Numbered from the stretch's first letter, positions 18,294 to 28,092 are shown. The stretch: DNA of 64,000 nucleotides from Clostridia bacterium (GCA_017516965.1 JAFXAP010000015.1:1-64000); one strand, 5' to 3'. The notes: a model not told the origin generated them from the letters alone. Translations and numbers: made by a program.

Positions 18294-18323
18294 AAAACCC
18301 TGTATTTTACAGGGTTTTATTTT
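18294..18323 (+). terminator. Intrinsic terminator of potABCD
   Basis: An 11-bp stem AAAACCCTGTA/TACAGGGTTTT with a 3-base loop is followed by an ATTTTTT tract. Confidence 0.9.
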
Positions 18324-18332
18324 TTGTGCTTG

Positions 18333-18361
18333 TTGACTTTATTATAAATTTATAATATAAT
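18333..18361 (+). promoter_or_regulatory. Promoter of the nfnAB genes
   Basis: TTGACT (18333-18338), a 17-base spacer and a perfect TATAAT (18356-18361) lie about 33 bases before the start codon. Confidence 0.75.
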
Positions 18362-18393
18362 ATTAAAATCTTTTAGAACAGGAGGACATCTAT

Positions 18394-19242
18394 ATGTATG
18401 AAATCGTAACAAAAAAAGAGCTTAACCCCACCGTTACGCAGATGGAAATTAAGGCTCCTCTTGTTGCAAATAAGGCGCGTCCCGGTCAGTTTATCATTTT
18501 ACGTGTTGATGAATTCGGTGAGCGCATTCCCCTTACCGTAGCTGGCGTTGATAAGTCCCGCAGTACTGTTAAAATAATATTTCAGATTGTTGGCGCCACA
18601 ACAAACAAATTAAACCAAAAAAATGTTGGTGAGTACATAGAAGATTTTGTAGGCCCTTTGGGAGAACCTACCCATATCAAAGGTCTTAAAAAGGTATGCA
18701 TTATAGGTGGCGGCGTAGGTTGCGCCATTGCTATGCCTATAGCCGAGGCGCTAAAAAGTCAGGGCGCCGACATTACAAGCATTATTGGTTTTAGAAACAA
18801 AGATTTAGTAATACTCGAAGATGAGTTTAAAGCGTATTCTGATACACTGCATATTATGACTGACGACGGCTCTTACGGCAGACACGGTAATGTATGTGTT
18901 CCGCTTAGCGAAATGCTCGAAAACAGTGAGCATTTTGATATGATAATTGCCATAGGCCCGCTTGTTATGATGAAATTTGTAGTCGAAGCGGCTCGCCCTT
19001 ATAACACACCCGTTACCGTATCGATGAACCCCATTATGATTGACGGCACAGGTATGTGCGGCGGTTGCCGACTTACCCTTAATGTTGACGGCAAACGTGT
19101 TACAAAGTTTGCCTGTGTTGATGGACCTGATTTTAACGGTTATGAGGTCGATTTTGACGAGGCTATTTCACGTGGCCGTATGTACTCTGACTTTGAGCGA
19201 CACGCTTACGAAGATTCTTGTAATCTTTTTAGAAAGGCATAG
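18394..19242 (+). CDS. nfnA: NfnA-type FAD/NAD-binding [2Fe-2S] subunit
   Basis: A 282-residue protein of the ferredoxin-NADP reductase superfamily (sulfide dehydrogenase/dihydroorotate dehydrogenase electron-transfer type). An N-terminal flavin-binding beta-barrel contains ERIPLTVAGVD, and the nucleotide-binding fold contains CIIGGGVGCAIAMP. The C-terminal iron-sulfur segment is GTGMCGGCRLTL followed by KFACVDGPDF. With the next gene it forms the NfnAB arrangement, an electron-bifurcating NADH-dependent ferredoxin:NADP oxidoreductase of clostridia. AGGAGG lies 9 bases before the ATG. Some annotations call it a glutamate synthase-associated reductase; no glutamate synthase large subunit is present here. 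Confidence 0.88.
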   Translation: MYEIVTKKELNPTVTQMEIKAPLVANKARPGQFIILRVDEFGERIPLTVAGVDKSRSTVKIIFQIVGATTNKLNQKNVGEYIEDFVGPLGEPTHIKGLKKVCIIGGGVGCAIAMPIAEALKSQGADITSIIGFRNKDLVILEDEFKAYSDTLHIMTDDGSYGRHGNVCVPLSEMLENSEHFDMIIAIGPLVMMKFVVEAARPYNTPVTVSMNPIMIDGTGMCGGCRLTLNVDGKRVTKFACVDGPDFNGYEVDFDEAISRGRMYSDFERHAYEDSCNLFRKA

Positions 19243-19250
19243 GTGGTAGT

Positions 19251-20660
19251 ATGGCAATTAATCCTAAAAAACACGAAATGCCCACTCAAGAGCCTCAAGT
19301 TCGCGCACATAATTTTGATGAAGTTGCCCTCGGCTACAGCGAGGAAATTGCAATCGCAGAAGCACAGCGTTGTATTACCTGTAAAAATCAACCTTGTGTC
19401 AGCGGTTGCCCTGTAAATATTGATATACCAAACTTTATTTCAAAGATAAAAGACGGCAAGTTTGAGGATGCTTACAACATAATTTCGCTCTCCTCTTCCC
19501 TGCCTGCAGTTTGCGGCAGAGTTTGCCCGCAAGAAACACAGTGTGAAAGCAAGTGCACGATGGGTATTAAATTTGAACCCGTGGCAATTGGCAGACTTGA
19601 GCGCTTTGTTGCCGACTGGCATAATAATAACTCTAAAGAAAGAACTTTAAAACCCGACTGCAACGGTCACAAGGTTGCAGTTGTGGGTTCGGGTCCTTCG
19701 GGTCTTGCCTGCGCAGGTGAACTTGCAAAACGCGGGTTTGATGTGACTGTTTTTGAAGCGCTTCACACCGCCGGCGGTGTTTTGGTTTATGGTATTCCTG
19801 AATTTAGATTGCCAAAATCAATCGTTGCAAAAGAGGTTGACACATTAAAGCAACTCGGCGTTAAAATTGAAACAAACGTAGTCATAGGTAAAACTCTAAC
19901 CGTTGACGAACTTTTTGAAAGCGGTTTCCGCGCTGTGTTTATAGGTTCGGGCGCAGGACTACCAAACTTTATGGGAATTCCAGGTGAGAGCCTTAAGGGT
20001 GTTTACTCGGCAAACGAGTTTTTAACACGTAGCAACCTTATGAAAGCATACCTGCAAAGTCCCGATACCCCTATTATGAAGGGTGGCAAGGTGGCAGTTG
20101 TAGGCGGCGGTAACGTTGCTATGGACGCGGCTCGTACCGCGTTACGACTTGGCGCTGAAAAGGTTTATATTGTTTACCGTCGTTCTATGGACGAACTCCC
20201 CGCGCGTAAAGAAGAGGTTGAGCACGCTAAGGAAGAAGGCATCGAATTTAAACTGCTTTGCAATCCAACCGAAATTTTAGGCTACAACAACCCCGACAAT
20301 CCACGCGACAGCAAAAACGGTTTTGTAGCGGGTATGAAGTGCATTAAAATGGAACTTGGGTTGCCCGATGAAAAGGGTCGCCGCAGACCTGTTCCCATAC
20401 CCGATTCCGAATTTACGCTTGACGTTGACACGGTAATTATGTCAATAGGCACATCCCCTAACCCACTTATTAAAAATACTACCAAAGGACTCGAGGTTAA
20501 CCAACGGGGCGGTATTGTGGTAAATGAGGACGGACTCACCTCACGTGATGGGGTATATGCAGGTGGAGACGCTGTAACAGGCGCTGCAACTGTAATTTCT
20601 GCAATGGGCGCCGGAAAAGCAGCTGCAAATGCGATAAGTGAATTTTTAAGCAATATATAA
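19251..20660 (+). CDS. nfnB: NfnB-type flavoprotein (GltA/GltD family)
   Basis: A 469-residue iron-sulfur flavoprotein related to the small subunit of NADPH glutamate synthase. The N terminus holds cysteine motifs for two [4Fe-4S] clusters (CITCKNQPCVSGCP and CGRVCPQETQCESKC). Two dinucleotide-binding sites follow: VAVVGSGPSGLACAGELAKRG near residue 141 for FAD and VAVVGGGNVAMDAA near residue 282 for NAD(P)H. The final GDAVTGAATVISAMGAGK contacts the flavin. It follows nfnA by 8 bases with AGGTGG upstream. The pair would balance NADH, NADPH and ferredoxin pools during fermentation. Being a glutamate synthase subunit is the alternative but lacks its partner here. Confidence 0.88.
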   Translation: MAINPKKHEMPTQEPQVRAHNFDEVALGYSEEIAIAEAQRCITCKNQPCVSGCPVNIDIPNFISKIKDGKFEDAYNIISLSSSLPAVCGRVCPQETQCESKCTMGIKFEPVAIGRLERFVADWHNNNSKERTLKPDCNGHKVAVVGSGPSGLACAGELAKRGFDVTVFEALHTAGGVLVYGIPEFRLPKSIVAKEVDTLKQLGVKIETNVVIGKTLTVDELFESGFRAVFIGSGAGLPNFMGIPGESLKGVYSANEFLTRSNLMKAYLQSPDTPIMKGGKVAVVGGGNVAMDAARTALRLGAEKVYIVYRRSMDELPARKEEVEHAKEEGIEFKLLCNPTEILGYNNPDNPRDSKNGFVAGMKCIKMELGLPDEKGRRRPVPIPDSEFTLDVDTVIMSIGTSPNPLIKNTTKGLEVNQRGGIVVNEDGLTSRDGVYAGGDAVTGAATVISAMGAGKAAANAISEFLSNI

Positions 20661-20700
20661 AAAAAGATATGTAGAAAATAAAATTTCTACATATCTTTTT
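20661..20700. terminator. Bidirectional terminator between nfnB and the GH151-like gene
   Basis: A 17-bp perfect stem (20661-20677 with 20684-20700) has an A run on one side and a T run on the other, so it can serve the converging genes on both strands. Confidence 0.9.
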
Positions 20701-20705
20701 TATTT

Positions 20706-22679
20706 TTAAAATTTAATTTCGGTCATTTGCCAACATTCAAATTTCGGTATAGTGAATTCTACCTTGCCATCTTTATATTTGAATTTAAGTTTTTTATTTT
20801 CGGGAACAAGCTTCACAGATTTAGGTCTTTTATCAGACTTAACCGAAACTGTCGTATCATAAATTGGAATCAAATCCTCAATTATCTGTGTCTTTTCACC
20901 GCGAAGTACGGGGGAAGCATAAAGTGTGTGAACAATCATACTGTCTCCGTTTTCGGTAACTGTGATAACGCCTTGAGCCGGTAAATTAGTCTTAATAGTT
21001 TTAGCATCGCCTATAAGCGCCTCAATTGCCGCGCGAACAATTTCTTTTGCGTAGATGCTACCGTGTTTAAAATACTCTAAAAATATCTTATGAGCAAAAT
21101 AAGCGGTATTTGACGTCATAACCACCGCGTCGCCATATCTTTCACCGCAATATGGTGTGTGAAGGTGTGAGCAAAAATGCTCTAATGTACGGTTAAAATA
21201 CGGTTTATCTATCATAGCGGTAGCTTTGCCTGTGGTAGCAGTTACCTTCATAGCATCTTCATACACAAGGTATGAAGCCGCAGGCAAGCAGTCGATATCG
21301 CTGTCTGGTCTTATATAGGTTGGTTTATATTCACTTGGCATTTCAAACTTGCAACCAAAGTCTATGAGAAAATCGTTCTTCTCGGCATTAAGACCTGACT
21401 CATAACTTGCAAGTACCTTACCGCCTGCGGCGATATAATCATTTATCTTTTTAGCAAGTTTATCGTCTAATGTGCAAATGTCGGGCAATATCAACAGCTT
21501 ATAGTTTGAAAGGTCGGTTTCGGTATCAACAAAGTCAAAAAGGTAATTGCTTTCTAACAAAATACGGGTACAACCCTTGCTCCAGTTAAGCGACTCCCAA
21601 CTGGGTTTTGCTATACCGTTATAGTTTTGCCAAGCTTCACTTGAAAAAACTGCAATATCACCCTTTACATTTTTATAGCCATCAAGCCAAGGCTCACGCT
21701 CTTCAACAGTTTTATAAGCCTCGCCAATAAGGGTGTATGTAGCGTTATCCATAAATCCTGTTGGATGCAACTGGTCACCTATTGAGCTTTTAGCGCCGTT
21801 TGCCGCAGATAAGGCCACCTCATAACGCAAGGCGTTAGGGTGCTTATAACCGCCAAACTCGCCCCAAGCCTTATGGAATTTACCCGTCATACCAAGATAT
21901 TCCATATCAAGCGTACGGGCATATGCCGCTGACATTGGGAAATGGTCATAGCCCCAACCGCCTGTTGGCAGACTTTCGAGTTCAAGGTGTGTGTTAGCGT
22001 GTGCAAGGTCACGTCTGCCGTGACGAATATGACCGCCATTGTGGAACACGGGGTGTCCCGGTTTTACTAAGTCAACAGTTTCACGAACTCGACGAATGTA
22101 GTTAGCGTAAACCTCTTCGGCAAGAGCCTTAACGTCATCAGGGTTGTTAACGTCTAACCCACGTTCAGCCATTTGCTTACGGCAAGTTTCACAATAACAA
22201 GGGTCAACGTGAACTATATCAAGAAATATTCCATCACCGTCATAGTTTTCGCAAGCCTCTTTAATTTCGGCAAGCAATTCATCAAGATAAGGTGTGTTAA
22301 GGCACAACTGGTGATATCTTGGTGGGTCATAAATTATTTCACCGGCTTTATATTGCTCAGCTGTCCACAAAATCCACTCTGGGTGAGCCATCGCCGTCTT
22401 TTCGTCAAAACCTGCCGAAATATAAACAGGCGCTTTAACTCCAATTTCGTGAGCCGCCTCTATTTGAGCGCCAAGCAGGTCAAAATTCAGATGCGGATGC
22501 ATCTTATTTACCTTTGTAGGATGGTAAGACCAACCGTGATGGCACTTTGAAAATACTGTTATAGAGTCAACGTGACCCTTTTTAAGCATTTGCTGAAAAT
22601 TTTCTTTAGAGAAGGCACTGCCTATGCCCTCAATTTTTTCGGATGTATGAAAATCAAGATGTACCTGTCTGCGATTCAT
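20706..22679 (-). CDS. GH151-like alpha-L-fucosidase / beta-galactosidase-trimerisation family hydrolase
   Basis: A 657-residue cytoplasmic glycoside hydrolase; no signal peptide is seen. The N-terminal TIM-barrel part starts RQVHLDFHTSEKIEGIG and contains VFSKCHHGWSYHPTKV, which I associate with the hypothetical glycosyl hydrolase 6 / GH151 group. A cysteine set (CYCETC, about residues 161-166) may bind a metal. The middle (about 360-560) resembles the beta-galactosidase trimerisation domain of GH42-type enzymes, and a small beta-rich domain ends the protein. GH151 members include alpha-L-fucosidases, but the substrate is uncertain. The start is set by GAGGTG upstream, and the gene has its own promoter just after the arginine operon terminator. 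Confidence 0.68.
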   Translation of the reverse strand: MNRRQVHLDFHTSEKIEGIGSAFSKENFQQMLKKGHVDSITVFSKCHHGWSYHPTKVNKMHPHLNFDLLGAQIEAAHEIGVKAPVYISAGFDEKTAMAHPEWILWTAEQYKAGEIIYDPPRYHQLCLNTPYLDELLAEIKEACENYDGDGIFLDIVHVDPCYCETCRKQMAERGLDVNNPDDVKALAEEVYANYIRRVRETVDLVKPGHPVFHNGGHIRHGRRDLAHANTHLELESLPTGGWGYDHFPMSAAYARTLDMEYLGMTGKFHKAWGEFGGYKHPNALRYEVALSAANGAKSSIGDQLHPTGFMDNATYTLIGEAYKTVEEREPWLDGYKNVKGDIAVFSSEAWQNYNGIAKPSWESLNWSKGCTRILLESNYLFDFVDTETDLSNYKLLILPDICTLDDKLAKKINDYIAAGGKVLASYESGLNAEKNDFLIDFGCKFEMPSEYKPTYIRPDSDIDCLPAASYLVYEDAMKVTATTGKATAMIDKPYFNRTLEHFCSHLHTPYCGERYGDAVVMTSNTAYFAHKIFLEYFKHGSIYAKEIVRAAIEALIGDAKTIKTNLPAQGVITVTENGDSMIVHTLYASPVLRGEKTQIIEDLIPIYDTTVSVKSDKRPKSVKLVPENKKLKFKYKDGKVEFTIPKFECWQMTEIKF

Positions 22680-22709
22680 AACGCACCTCGTTTGTATTTA
22701 TTTGACTTT

Positions 22710-22738
22710 ATTATATAATTTTTTCCATAAAAAAACAA
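22710..22738 (-). promoter_or_regulatory. Promoter of the GH151-like gene
   Basis: On the minus strand TTGTTT (22733-22738) and TATAAT (22710-22715) are 17 bases apart. The -35 overlaps the arginine operon terminator. Confidence 0.5.
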
Positions 22739-22763
22739 CCCGTATTTTAAATAAATACGGGTT
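22729..22763 (-). terminator. Intrinsic terminator of the arginine operon
   Basis: An 11-bp stem (22737-22747 with 22753-22763) is followed on the minus strand by GTTTTTTT, downstream of argF. Confidence 0.88.
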
Positions 22764-22769
22764 AAATAT

Positions 22770-23750
22770 TTAGATAGTAGCAGCTATTACTGCCTTAATT
22801 GTATGCATTCTGTTTTCCGCCTCATCGAATACGATTGACTGCTCAGACTCAAAAACATCCTCGGTAACTTCCATACAGTCGATACCAAATTTTTCATAAA
22901 TTTGTTTACCGATTGTGGTATCAAGATTGTGAAATGCGGGTAGGCAGTGCATAAAGCGGCACTGAGGACCCGCCTTTTCCATAAGCGCTTTATTAACTTG
23001 ATATGGCATTAAATCTTTAATTCTTTCTTCCCAAACCGAGTCAGGTTCGCCCATAGATACCCAAACATCTGTATAAATTACGTCTGCGCCCTTTACTGCG
23101 TCGGTGTTTTCGCTAAATTCTATAGTGGCGCCTGTTTCTTTTGCAATCTCTAGGCAACGATTTACAAGGTCGCTCTCAGGAAAATACTTTTTATTGGTAC
23201 AAGCTACAAAGTGCATACCCATTTTAGCGCAACCCACCATAAGCGAATTACCCATATTGTAACGAGCATCACCCATATAAACAAGTTTTTTACCCTTTAG
23301 TTCGCCAAAATGCTCACGAATGGTTAAAAAGTCGGCAAGAATTTGCGTTGGGTGAAATTCATTGGTAAGACCGTTCCACACAGGAACACCTGCGTATTTA
23401 GCCAATTCTTCAACAATCTCCTGACCAAAACCACGATATTCAATACCGTCATACATTCTGCCCAAAACACGCGCTGTATCGGCAATGCTTTCCTTTTTGC
23501 CTATTTGTGAACCTGTAGGGTCAAGATAGGTTGGGTGCATACCAAGGTCTGCCGCCGCTACCTCAAACGCGCAACGGGTGCGTGTGCTTGTTTTTTCAAA
23601 AATAAGCGCAATGTTTTTGCCCTCATAATATTTATGCGGTGTGCCACTTTTCTTTTTTTCTTTAAGCTGTGCGGCAAGGTCCAATAATCCCTCAATTTCT
23701 TCACTTGTAAAATCAAGCAACTTTAAAAAACTTTTACCCTTTAAATCCAT
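22770..23750 (-). CDS. argF: Ornithine carbamoyltransferase
   Basis: A 326-residue enzyme that makes citrulline from ornithine and carbamoyl phosphate. The carbamoyl phosphate loop STRTR is at residues 55-59, HPTQ follows in the [11 protein letters not shown] context, and the ornithine-binding HCLPAFH motif lies near residue 268. Ornithine use is supported by the [13 protein letters not shown] region and by position in the arginine operon. It is the last gene and overlaps argD by one base. The same reaction can run in reverse in arginine catabolism, but no arcA or arcC is nearby. Confidence 0.96.
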   Translation of the reverse strand: MDLKGKSFLKLLDFTSEEIEGLLDLAAQLKEKKKSGTPHKYYEGKNIALIFEKTSTRTRCAFEVAAADLGMHPTYLDPTGSQIGKKESIADTARVLGRMYDGIEYRGFGQEIVEELAKYAGVPVWNGLTNEFHPTQILADFLTIREHFGELKGKKLVYMGDARYNMGNSLMVGCAKMGMHFVACTNKKYFPESDLVNRCLEIAKETGATIEFSENTDAVKGADVIYTDVWVSMGEPDSVWEERIKDLMPYQVNKALMEKAGPQCRFMHCLPAFHNLDTTIGKQIYEKFGIDCMEVTEDVFESEQSIVFDEAENRMHTIKAVIAATI

Positions 23751-24913
23751 TATTTTGCAACCTCTTTAATTATATCTATTGCCTTTTTTAAATCTTCAAA
23801 CGGAATATTGAGCGCAGGTAGCAGCCTTACCTTGTCTTTTGCAGTAAGACATAAAACACCCTTTTCCATAGCGGCTTTTACAACCTCTGACGCGGGTTTT
23901 GCCGTTTTAATGCCTATCATAAGACCCATACCGCTGACTCCCTCAATGCCGTCGGCATTTTGAAGTGTTTTAAAAATATATTCACTCTTTTTAGCAACAT
24001 CATCCAAAAGTGTACTATCAATACGATTTATAACATTTAAAGCGCCTGCGGCACACACAGGATTACCGCCATAGGTAGAACCGTGATCACCAAAACCTAA
24101 AACGTTTTCTACCCTGTCACCCAGTATTGCGGCGCCTATTGGCAAACCGCCGCCAAGACCCTTGGCTGTAGTAACAATGTCGGGGTTTATGCCATAGTTC
24201 ATATAACCGTAAAATTTACCTGTTCTACCGTTACCGGTCTGAACCTCGTCAACTATTATTAAAAAGTTGTGTTCTTTTGATAAATCATAAATCGCCTTTA
24301 CAAATTCGTGGTCTAACGCTATTACACCACCCTCACCCTGAACACACTCAAACATAACAGCGGCAACGCGGGTTTTTGCAATTGTTTTTTTGAGAGCATC
24401 AATATCATTAGCAGGGGTATGAACAAAGCCATCGGTAAGCGGTTTAAAAAGCTTATGAAAATGATCTTGACCTGTGGCTGCGAGTGTTGTAATTGTTCGG
24501 CCGTGAAAACTGTTTTGCAGGGTGACTATTTTATAACAGTCCTCCCCCTTGTTTTCAGCCGCCCATTTACGTGCAACCTTAATGGCGCACTCATTAGCTT
24601 CTGCACCCGAATTTGAAAAGAACACCTTTTTAAGACCTGTCTTTTCGCAAAGCGCCTTTGCAAGCATTGCACCGGGCTTAGTATAATAAAGGTTTGACAT
24701 ATGTTGCAGTTTACCTGCCTGCTCGGCTACTGCAGTTGCCCATTCATTATCGGCAATACCAAAAGCGGTAACGCCTATGCCCGAACCCATATCTATATAT
24801 TCTTTACCATATTTGTCGTAAACCTTAGAACCTTTACCGTTTACAAGTTCTAACGGAAAACGGTTGTATGTGTTTGCAACGTATTGTTTGTCTATAGAAA
24901 TAATATCGTTCAT
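23750..24913 (-). CDS. argD: Acetylornithine aminotransferase
   Basis: A 387-residue class III PLP aminotransferase that converts N-acetylglutamate semialdehyde to N-acetylornithine. The cofactor lysine lies in [14 protein letters not shown] at about residue 249, with the [15 protein letters not shown] and [13 protein letters not shown] segments upstream. The [14 protein letters not shown] segment holds the conserved aspartate. It sits between argB and argF. The 77-base gap to argB contains a hairpin. Confidence 0.96.
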   Translation of the reverse strand: MNDIISIDKQYVANTYNRFPLELVNGKGSKVYDKYGKEYIDMGSGIGVTAFGIADNEWATAVAEQAGKLQHMSNLYYTKPGAMLAKALCEKTGLKKVFFSNSGAEANECAIKVARKWAAENKGEDCYKIVTLQNSFHGRTITTLAATGQDHFHKLFKPLTDGFVHTPANDIDALKKTIAKTRVAAVMFECVQGEGGVIALDHEFVKAIYDLSKEHNFLIIVDEVQTGNGRTGKFYGYMNYGINPDIVTTAKGLGGGLPIGAAILGDRVENVLGFGDHGSTYGGNPVCAAGALNVINRIDSTLLDDVAKKSEYIFKTLQNADGIEGVSGMGLMIGIKTAKPASEVVKAAMEKGVLCLTAKDKVRLLPALNIPFEDLKKAIDIIKEVAK

Positions 24914-24952
24914 TGTTTTAATTTCCTTTTAAAACACTAATATAATTTGAAA

Positions 24953-24982
24953 GAAAATTGTTCACAGTGCCGTGGGCAATTT
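24953..24982 (-). other. Hairpin between argB and argD
   Basis: On the minus strand an AAAATTG/CAATTTT stem encloses a second CACGG/CTGTG stem across a small internal loop, followed by CTTTC. It could act as a weak terminator or a processing or stability element, lowering argD and argF expression relative to upstream genes. Confidence 0.45.
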
Positions 24983-24990
24983 TACTCAAA

Positions 24991-25854
24991 TTACTTCTCA
25001 CTTACCATTGTACCGGCACCCTCATCTGTAAGAAGTTCCATAAGAATTGAATGTGGTACACGTCCGTCCATAATAACAACATTTTTAACGCCTTTATGAA
25101 TTGCCTCAATACAGCAATCTACCTTTGGTATCATACCACCCGAGATTATGCCGTCACCCTTAAGCTGTTCAATCTCATCAATTGTAAGATGAGGAATTAT
25201 AGTGCTGGAGTCATCCTTATCACGCAAAATACCGTCGATGTCGGTCATCATAATAAGACGCTGTGCGCCAAGCGCTCCTGCAATAAATGCTGCCGCGGTA
25301 TCACCGTTTATATTATAGGCATTACCCTGTTTGTCACAACCAATGGTTGAAACAACAGGAATATAGCCCTTTTCAAGCAGGTCAACTACAGGTGAAATAT
25401 GCACCTTGGTAATTTTACCGACATAGCCGAGTCTTTCATCTTTTATTTGAGCCTCAATAAGTCTGCCATCCATACCTGAAATGCCCATAGCCTTGCCGCC
25501 CTTCATTTCAAGAAGGTTTACAAGGGTTTTGTTTACCTTGCCTGCAAGCACCATCTGAACAATGTCAACCGTTTCTTTATCGGTAACACGAAGTCCATCG
25601 ACAAATTCAGCTTTTTTACCAAGTTTGTCCATAAGGTCATTGATTTCAGGACCGCCACCGTGAACAAGCACCACCTTAACACCAATAAGCCACAAAAGAA
25701 CAATGTCTTCCATAACCTGTTGTTTAAGTTGCTCGTTTATCATAGCGTTACCGCCGTATTTTATAACAACGATTTTACCGGTATGTTTTTTGATGTATGG
25801 CAATGCCTGAGTAAGCACCTCAGCGCGCTCGGCATTTGAAAAATGATTATCCAT
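24991..25854 (-). CDS. argB: Acetylglutamate kinase
   Basis: A 287-residue amino acid kinase that phosphorylates N-acetylglutamate, usually the arginine-feedback step of the pathway. The phosphate-binding start is VIKYGGNAM (about residues 29-37), then VLVHGGGPEINDLM and the N-acetylglutamate pocket DGLRVTDKETVDIVQMVLAGKV are clear. NINGDTAAAFIAGALGA near residue 180 completes the active site. The length fits the arginine-sensitive type with an N-terminal helix, but feedback cannot be proved by eye. It lies 39 bases after argJ. Confidence 0.96.
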   Translation of the reverse strand: MDNHFSNAERAEVLTQALPYIKKHTGKIVVIKYGGNAMINEQLKQQVMEDIVLLWLIGVKVVLVHGGGPEINDLMDKLGKKAEFVDGLRVTDKETVDIVQMVLAGKVNKTLVNLLEMKGGKAMGISGMDGRLIEAQIKDERLGYVGKITKVHISPVVDLLEKGYIPVVSTIGCDKQGNAYNINGDTAAAFIAGALGAQRLIMMTDIDGILRDKDDSSTIIPHLTIDEIEQLKGDGIISGGMIPKVDCCIEAIHKGVKNVVIMDGRVPHSILMELLTDEGAGTMVSEK

Positions 25855-25893
25855 TAAATATTTCCTCGCAATTTTATTTATGGTACACGCGCA

Positions 25894-27114
25894 TCAAGTG
25901 CGATAGTCACCATTTATTTTAACATAATCGTAGGTTAAATCACAGCCCCAGGCGGTTGATGAAAATTCGCCGTCATTAAGTTTTATATCAATGACGATTT
26001 CTTTCTGAAGCAAAATTTCTTTTGCCTTTTCTTCGCTAAAGTCAACACCTGCGCCGTTTTTGCAAACGAGTATTTCGCCCTTAGCCGACACAAAAGAAAC
26101 GTCTATTTTTGTAACATCTACATCAGCGCCGCTATAGCCGATTGCACATAGCACTCTGCCCCAGTTTGCATCGGCGCCAAACATAGCCGCCTTAAGCAGA
26201 CTTGAACAAATAACGCTTTTTGCAACAGTTTTTGCTGTGTCAAGACTTTTAGCGCCACTTACCTTACATTCAAGAAGTTTTGTAGCGCCCTCACCGTCAC
26301 CTGCAATAACACGGCAAAGATTAACGGTTACTGTGTTAAGCGCTTTCATAAAGGTGTTAAAGTCTTCCCCGTCGGCGCTGATTTCTGCGTTACCTGCCAT
26401 ACCGTTAGCAAGAACTGTTACCATATCATTGGTAGAGGTATCGCCATCAATACTTAACATATTAAAGGTATTGGCAATATCACCTGACAGCGCTTTTTGT
26501 AACATATTGGTAGATATAGCAACATCGGTTGTAATAAACACAAGCATTGTAGCCATATTGGGATGAATCATACCGCTACCTTTAGCAATACCACCCATAT
26601 GACACAACTTGCCGCCGATTGTAAACTCTACAGCAATTTGTTTGTCTATAGTATCGGTGGTCATAATAGCCTCAGCGGCATCTTGACTGCCGTTATATGA
26701 TAAATTTTTAGCCAATACGGGAATGCCCTCGGCTATAGGTAAAATATCAAGCGGTTGACCTATAACCCCTGTTGATGCTACAACAACGTCACTGGCGCTG
26801 ATAGCTGTAGCCTTCGATACTAAATCACTCATTTGCTCGGCAATTTCTATGCCGTTTGCATTGCAGGTGTTAGCGTTACCGCTGTTGCAGATAACAGCCT
26901 GCGCTTTACCGTTGGCAATATGATTTTTAGTAACTGTAAGCGGAGCGCCTTTTACAAGGTTGGTGGTATAAACCGCCGCAGCATTACACATTGTATCGCT
27001 TACAATAAGCGCTAAATCTTTTTTTGTTTTGTTTTTTCTTATACCGCAGTGCACACCCGCCGCTTTAAAACCAGCCGCCGCGCAAACACCGCCGTTTACT
27101 AACTTAATATTCAT
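25894..27114 (-). CDS. argJ: Bifunctional ornithine acetyltransferase / N-acetylglutamate synthase
   Basis: A 406-residue ArgJ that recycles the acetyl group from N-acetylornithine to glutamate. The proenzyme is cut autocatalytically at the threonine in HPNMATMLVFITTD (about residue 187) to give alpha and beta chains; this motif and the KGSGMIHP segment are intact. The NSGNANTCNA and ASTGVIGQPL regions form the active site. The gene is 2 bases after argC and supplies acetylglutamate, which explains why no argA or argE is needed in the cluster. A monofunctional form cannot be excluded. Confidence 0.95.
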   Translation of the reverse strand: MNIKLVNGGVCAAAGFKAAGVHCGIRKNKTKKDLALIVSDTMCNAAAVYTTNLVKGAPLTVTKNHIANGKAQAVICNSGNANTCNANGIEIAEQMSDLVSKATAISASDVVVASTGVIGQPLDILPIAEGIPVLAKNLSYNGSQDAAEAIMTTDTIDKQIAVEFTIGGKLCHMGGIAKGSGMIHPNMATMLVFITTDVAISTNMLQKALSGDIANTFNMLSIDGDTSTNDMVTVLANGMAGNAEISADGEDFNTFMKALNTVTVNLCRVIAGDGEGATKLLECKVSGAKSLDTAKTVAKSVICSSLLKAAMFGADANWGRVLCAIGYSGADVDVTKIDVSFVSAKGEILVCKNGAGVDFSEEKAKEILLQKEIVIDIKLNDGEFSSTAWGCDLTYDYVKINGDYRT

Positions 27115-27116
27115 TA

Positions 27117-28040
27117 TTAAAACACCAAACCTATTGTTTCGTCCACACCCATAAGAATGTTCATATTTTGAATTGCCGCACCCGACGCGCCTTTGCCTAA
27201 ATTGTCATAACGGGCCGTCAGAATTATTCTGTCTTCATTGCCAAATACGCTAATTTGCATATCGTCTTTACCCGAAAAGGCGGCGGCAGATAAAAATCCA
27301 CCCTCGTCACAACAATCGTCAAAGTGGACAAGTTTATTTGTGTAGTAGTTTTTATAAATTCCTTTTATGTCTTCACAATCTGCCTTAACATCTTTTTTAA
27401 ACAGGGTTACAGTAACTTCCATACCACTGTAAAAGTCGGCTACAATCGGACAAAAAGCCGGAGCAATCTCGACACCGGTAAGCGCTTGCATTTCTTTTAA
27501 ATGCTTATGCTGTTGGGTAAGTCCATACTGTCTGGGAGCTGTAAGCAATGGTGATTTATCGGGGTTTTCATAATCAGCAATCATTTTTTTGCCACCGCCC
27601 GAATAACCGGTGAGTGAAAAACAACTAAGCGCGGTTTTTTCACTTAATACCTTTGCTTCAATAAGCGGTTTTACAAGAGCTATAAATCCACTTGCATGAC
27701 AACCCGGGTTGGCAATACGTTTTGAATTTGCTATTTTTTCACGTGCGCCCATAAGTTCAGGAAAACCGTAAACCCAAGCATCGTTTACACGGTGGGCAGT
27801 TGAAGTATCAATAATAGCAGTTTTATCGTTTTTTACAAAACCTACTGCCTGTCGCGCCGCATCATCGGGAAGGCATAAAAAAACTATATCTGCCGAGTTG
27901 ATAGCTTCGGCTCGCGCGTTGTCATCTTTTCTTAAACTTTCAGGTAGTTTAATAAGAGAAATATCATCTCTTGCGCTTAGTCTATCATAAATGCGAAGAC
28001 CTGTAGTTCCCGCACTTCCGTCAATAAAAACATTAGTCAT
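27117..28040 (-). CDS. argC: N-acetyl-gamma-glutamyl-phosphate reductase, short (type 2) form
   Basis: A roughly 307-residue NADPH-dependent reductase of the shorter type 2 class. The N terminus carries the nucleotide-binding motif DGSAGTTGLRI, and the catalytic cysteine lies in ANPGCHASGFIAL near residue 113. SLTGYSGGGKKM follows. An in-frame GTG three codons upstream is an alternative start; the ATG was preferred, although no strong ribosome binding site is visible for either. A perfect 10-bp hairpin sits in the gap between argG and this gene. Confidence 0.93.
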   Translation of the reverse strand: MTNVFIDGSAGTTGLRIYDRLSARDDISLIKLPESLRKDDNARAEAINSADIVFLCLPDDAARQAVGFVKNDKTAIIDTSTAHRVNDAWVYGFPELMGAREKIANSKRIANPGCHASGFIALVKPLIEAKVLSEKTALSCFSLTGYSGGGKKMIADYENPDKSPLLTAPRQYGLTQQHKHLKEMQALTGVEIAPAFCPIVADFYSGMEVTVTLFKKDVKADCEDIKGIYKNYYTNKLVHFDDCCDEGGFLSAAAFSGKDDMQISVFGNEDRIILTARYDNLGKGASGAAIQNMNILMGVDETIGLVF

Positions 28041-28053
28041 AATATACACTTAA

Positions 28054-28077
28054 CTGCCCGACTGTAAAGTCGGGCAG
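28054..28077 (-). other. Perfect hairpin between argG and argC
   Basis: CTGCCCGACT and AGTCGGGCAG form a GC-rich 10-bp stem with a 4-base loop. No T run follows on the minus strand, so it is more likely an mRNA stability or processing element than a terminator. Confidence 0.55.
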
Positions 28078-28092
28078 AATAATCCTTTTTTA

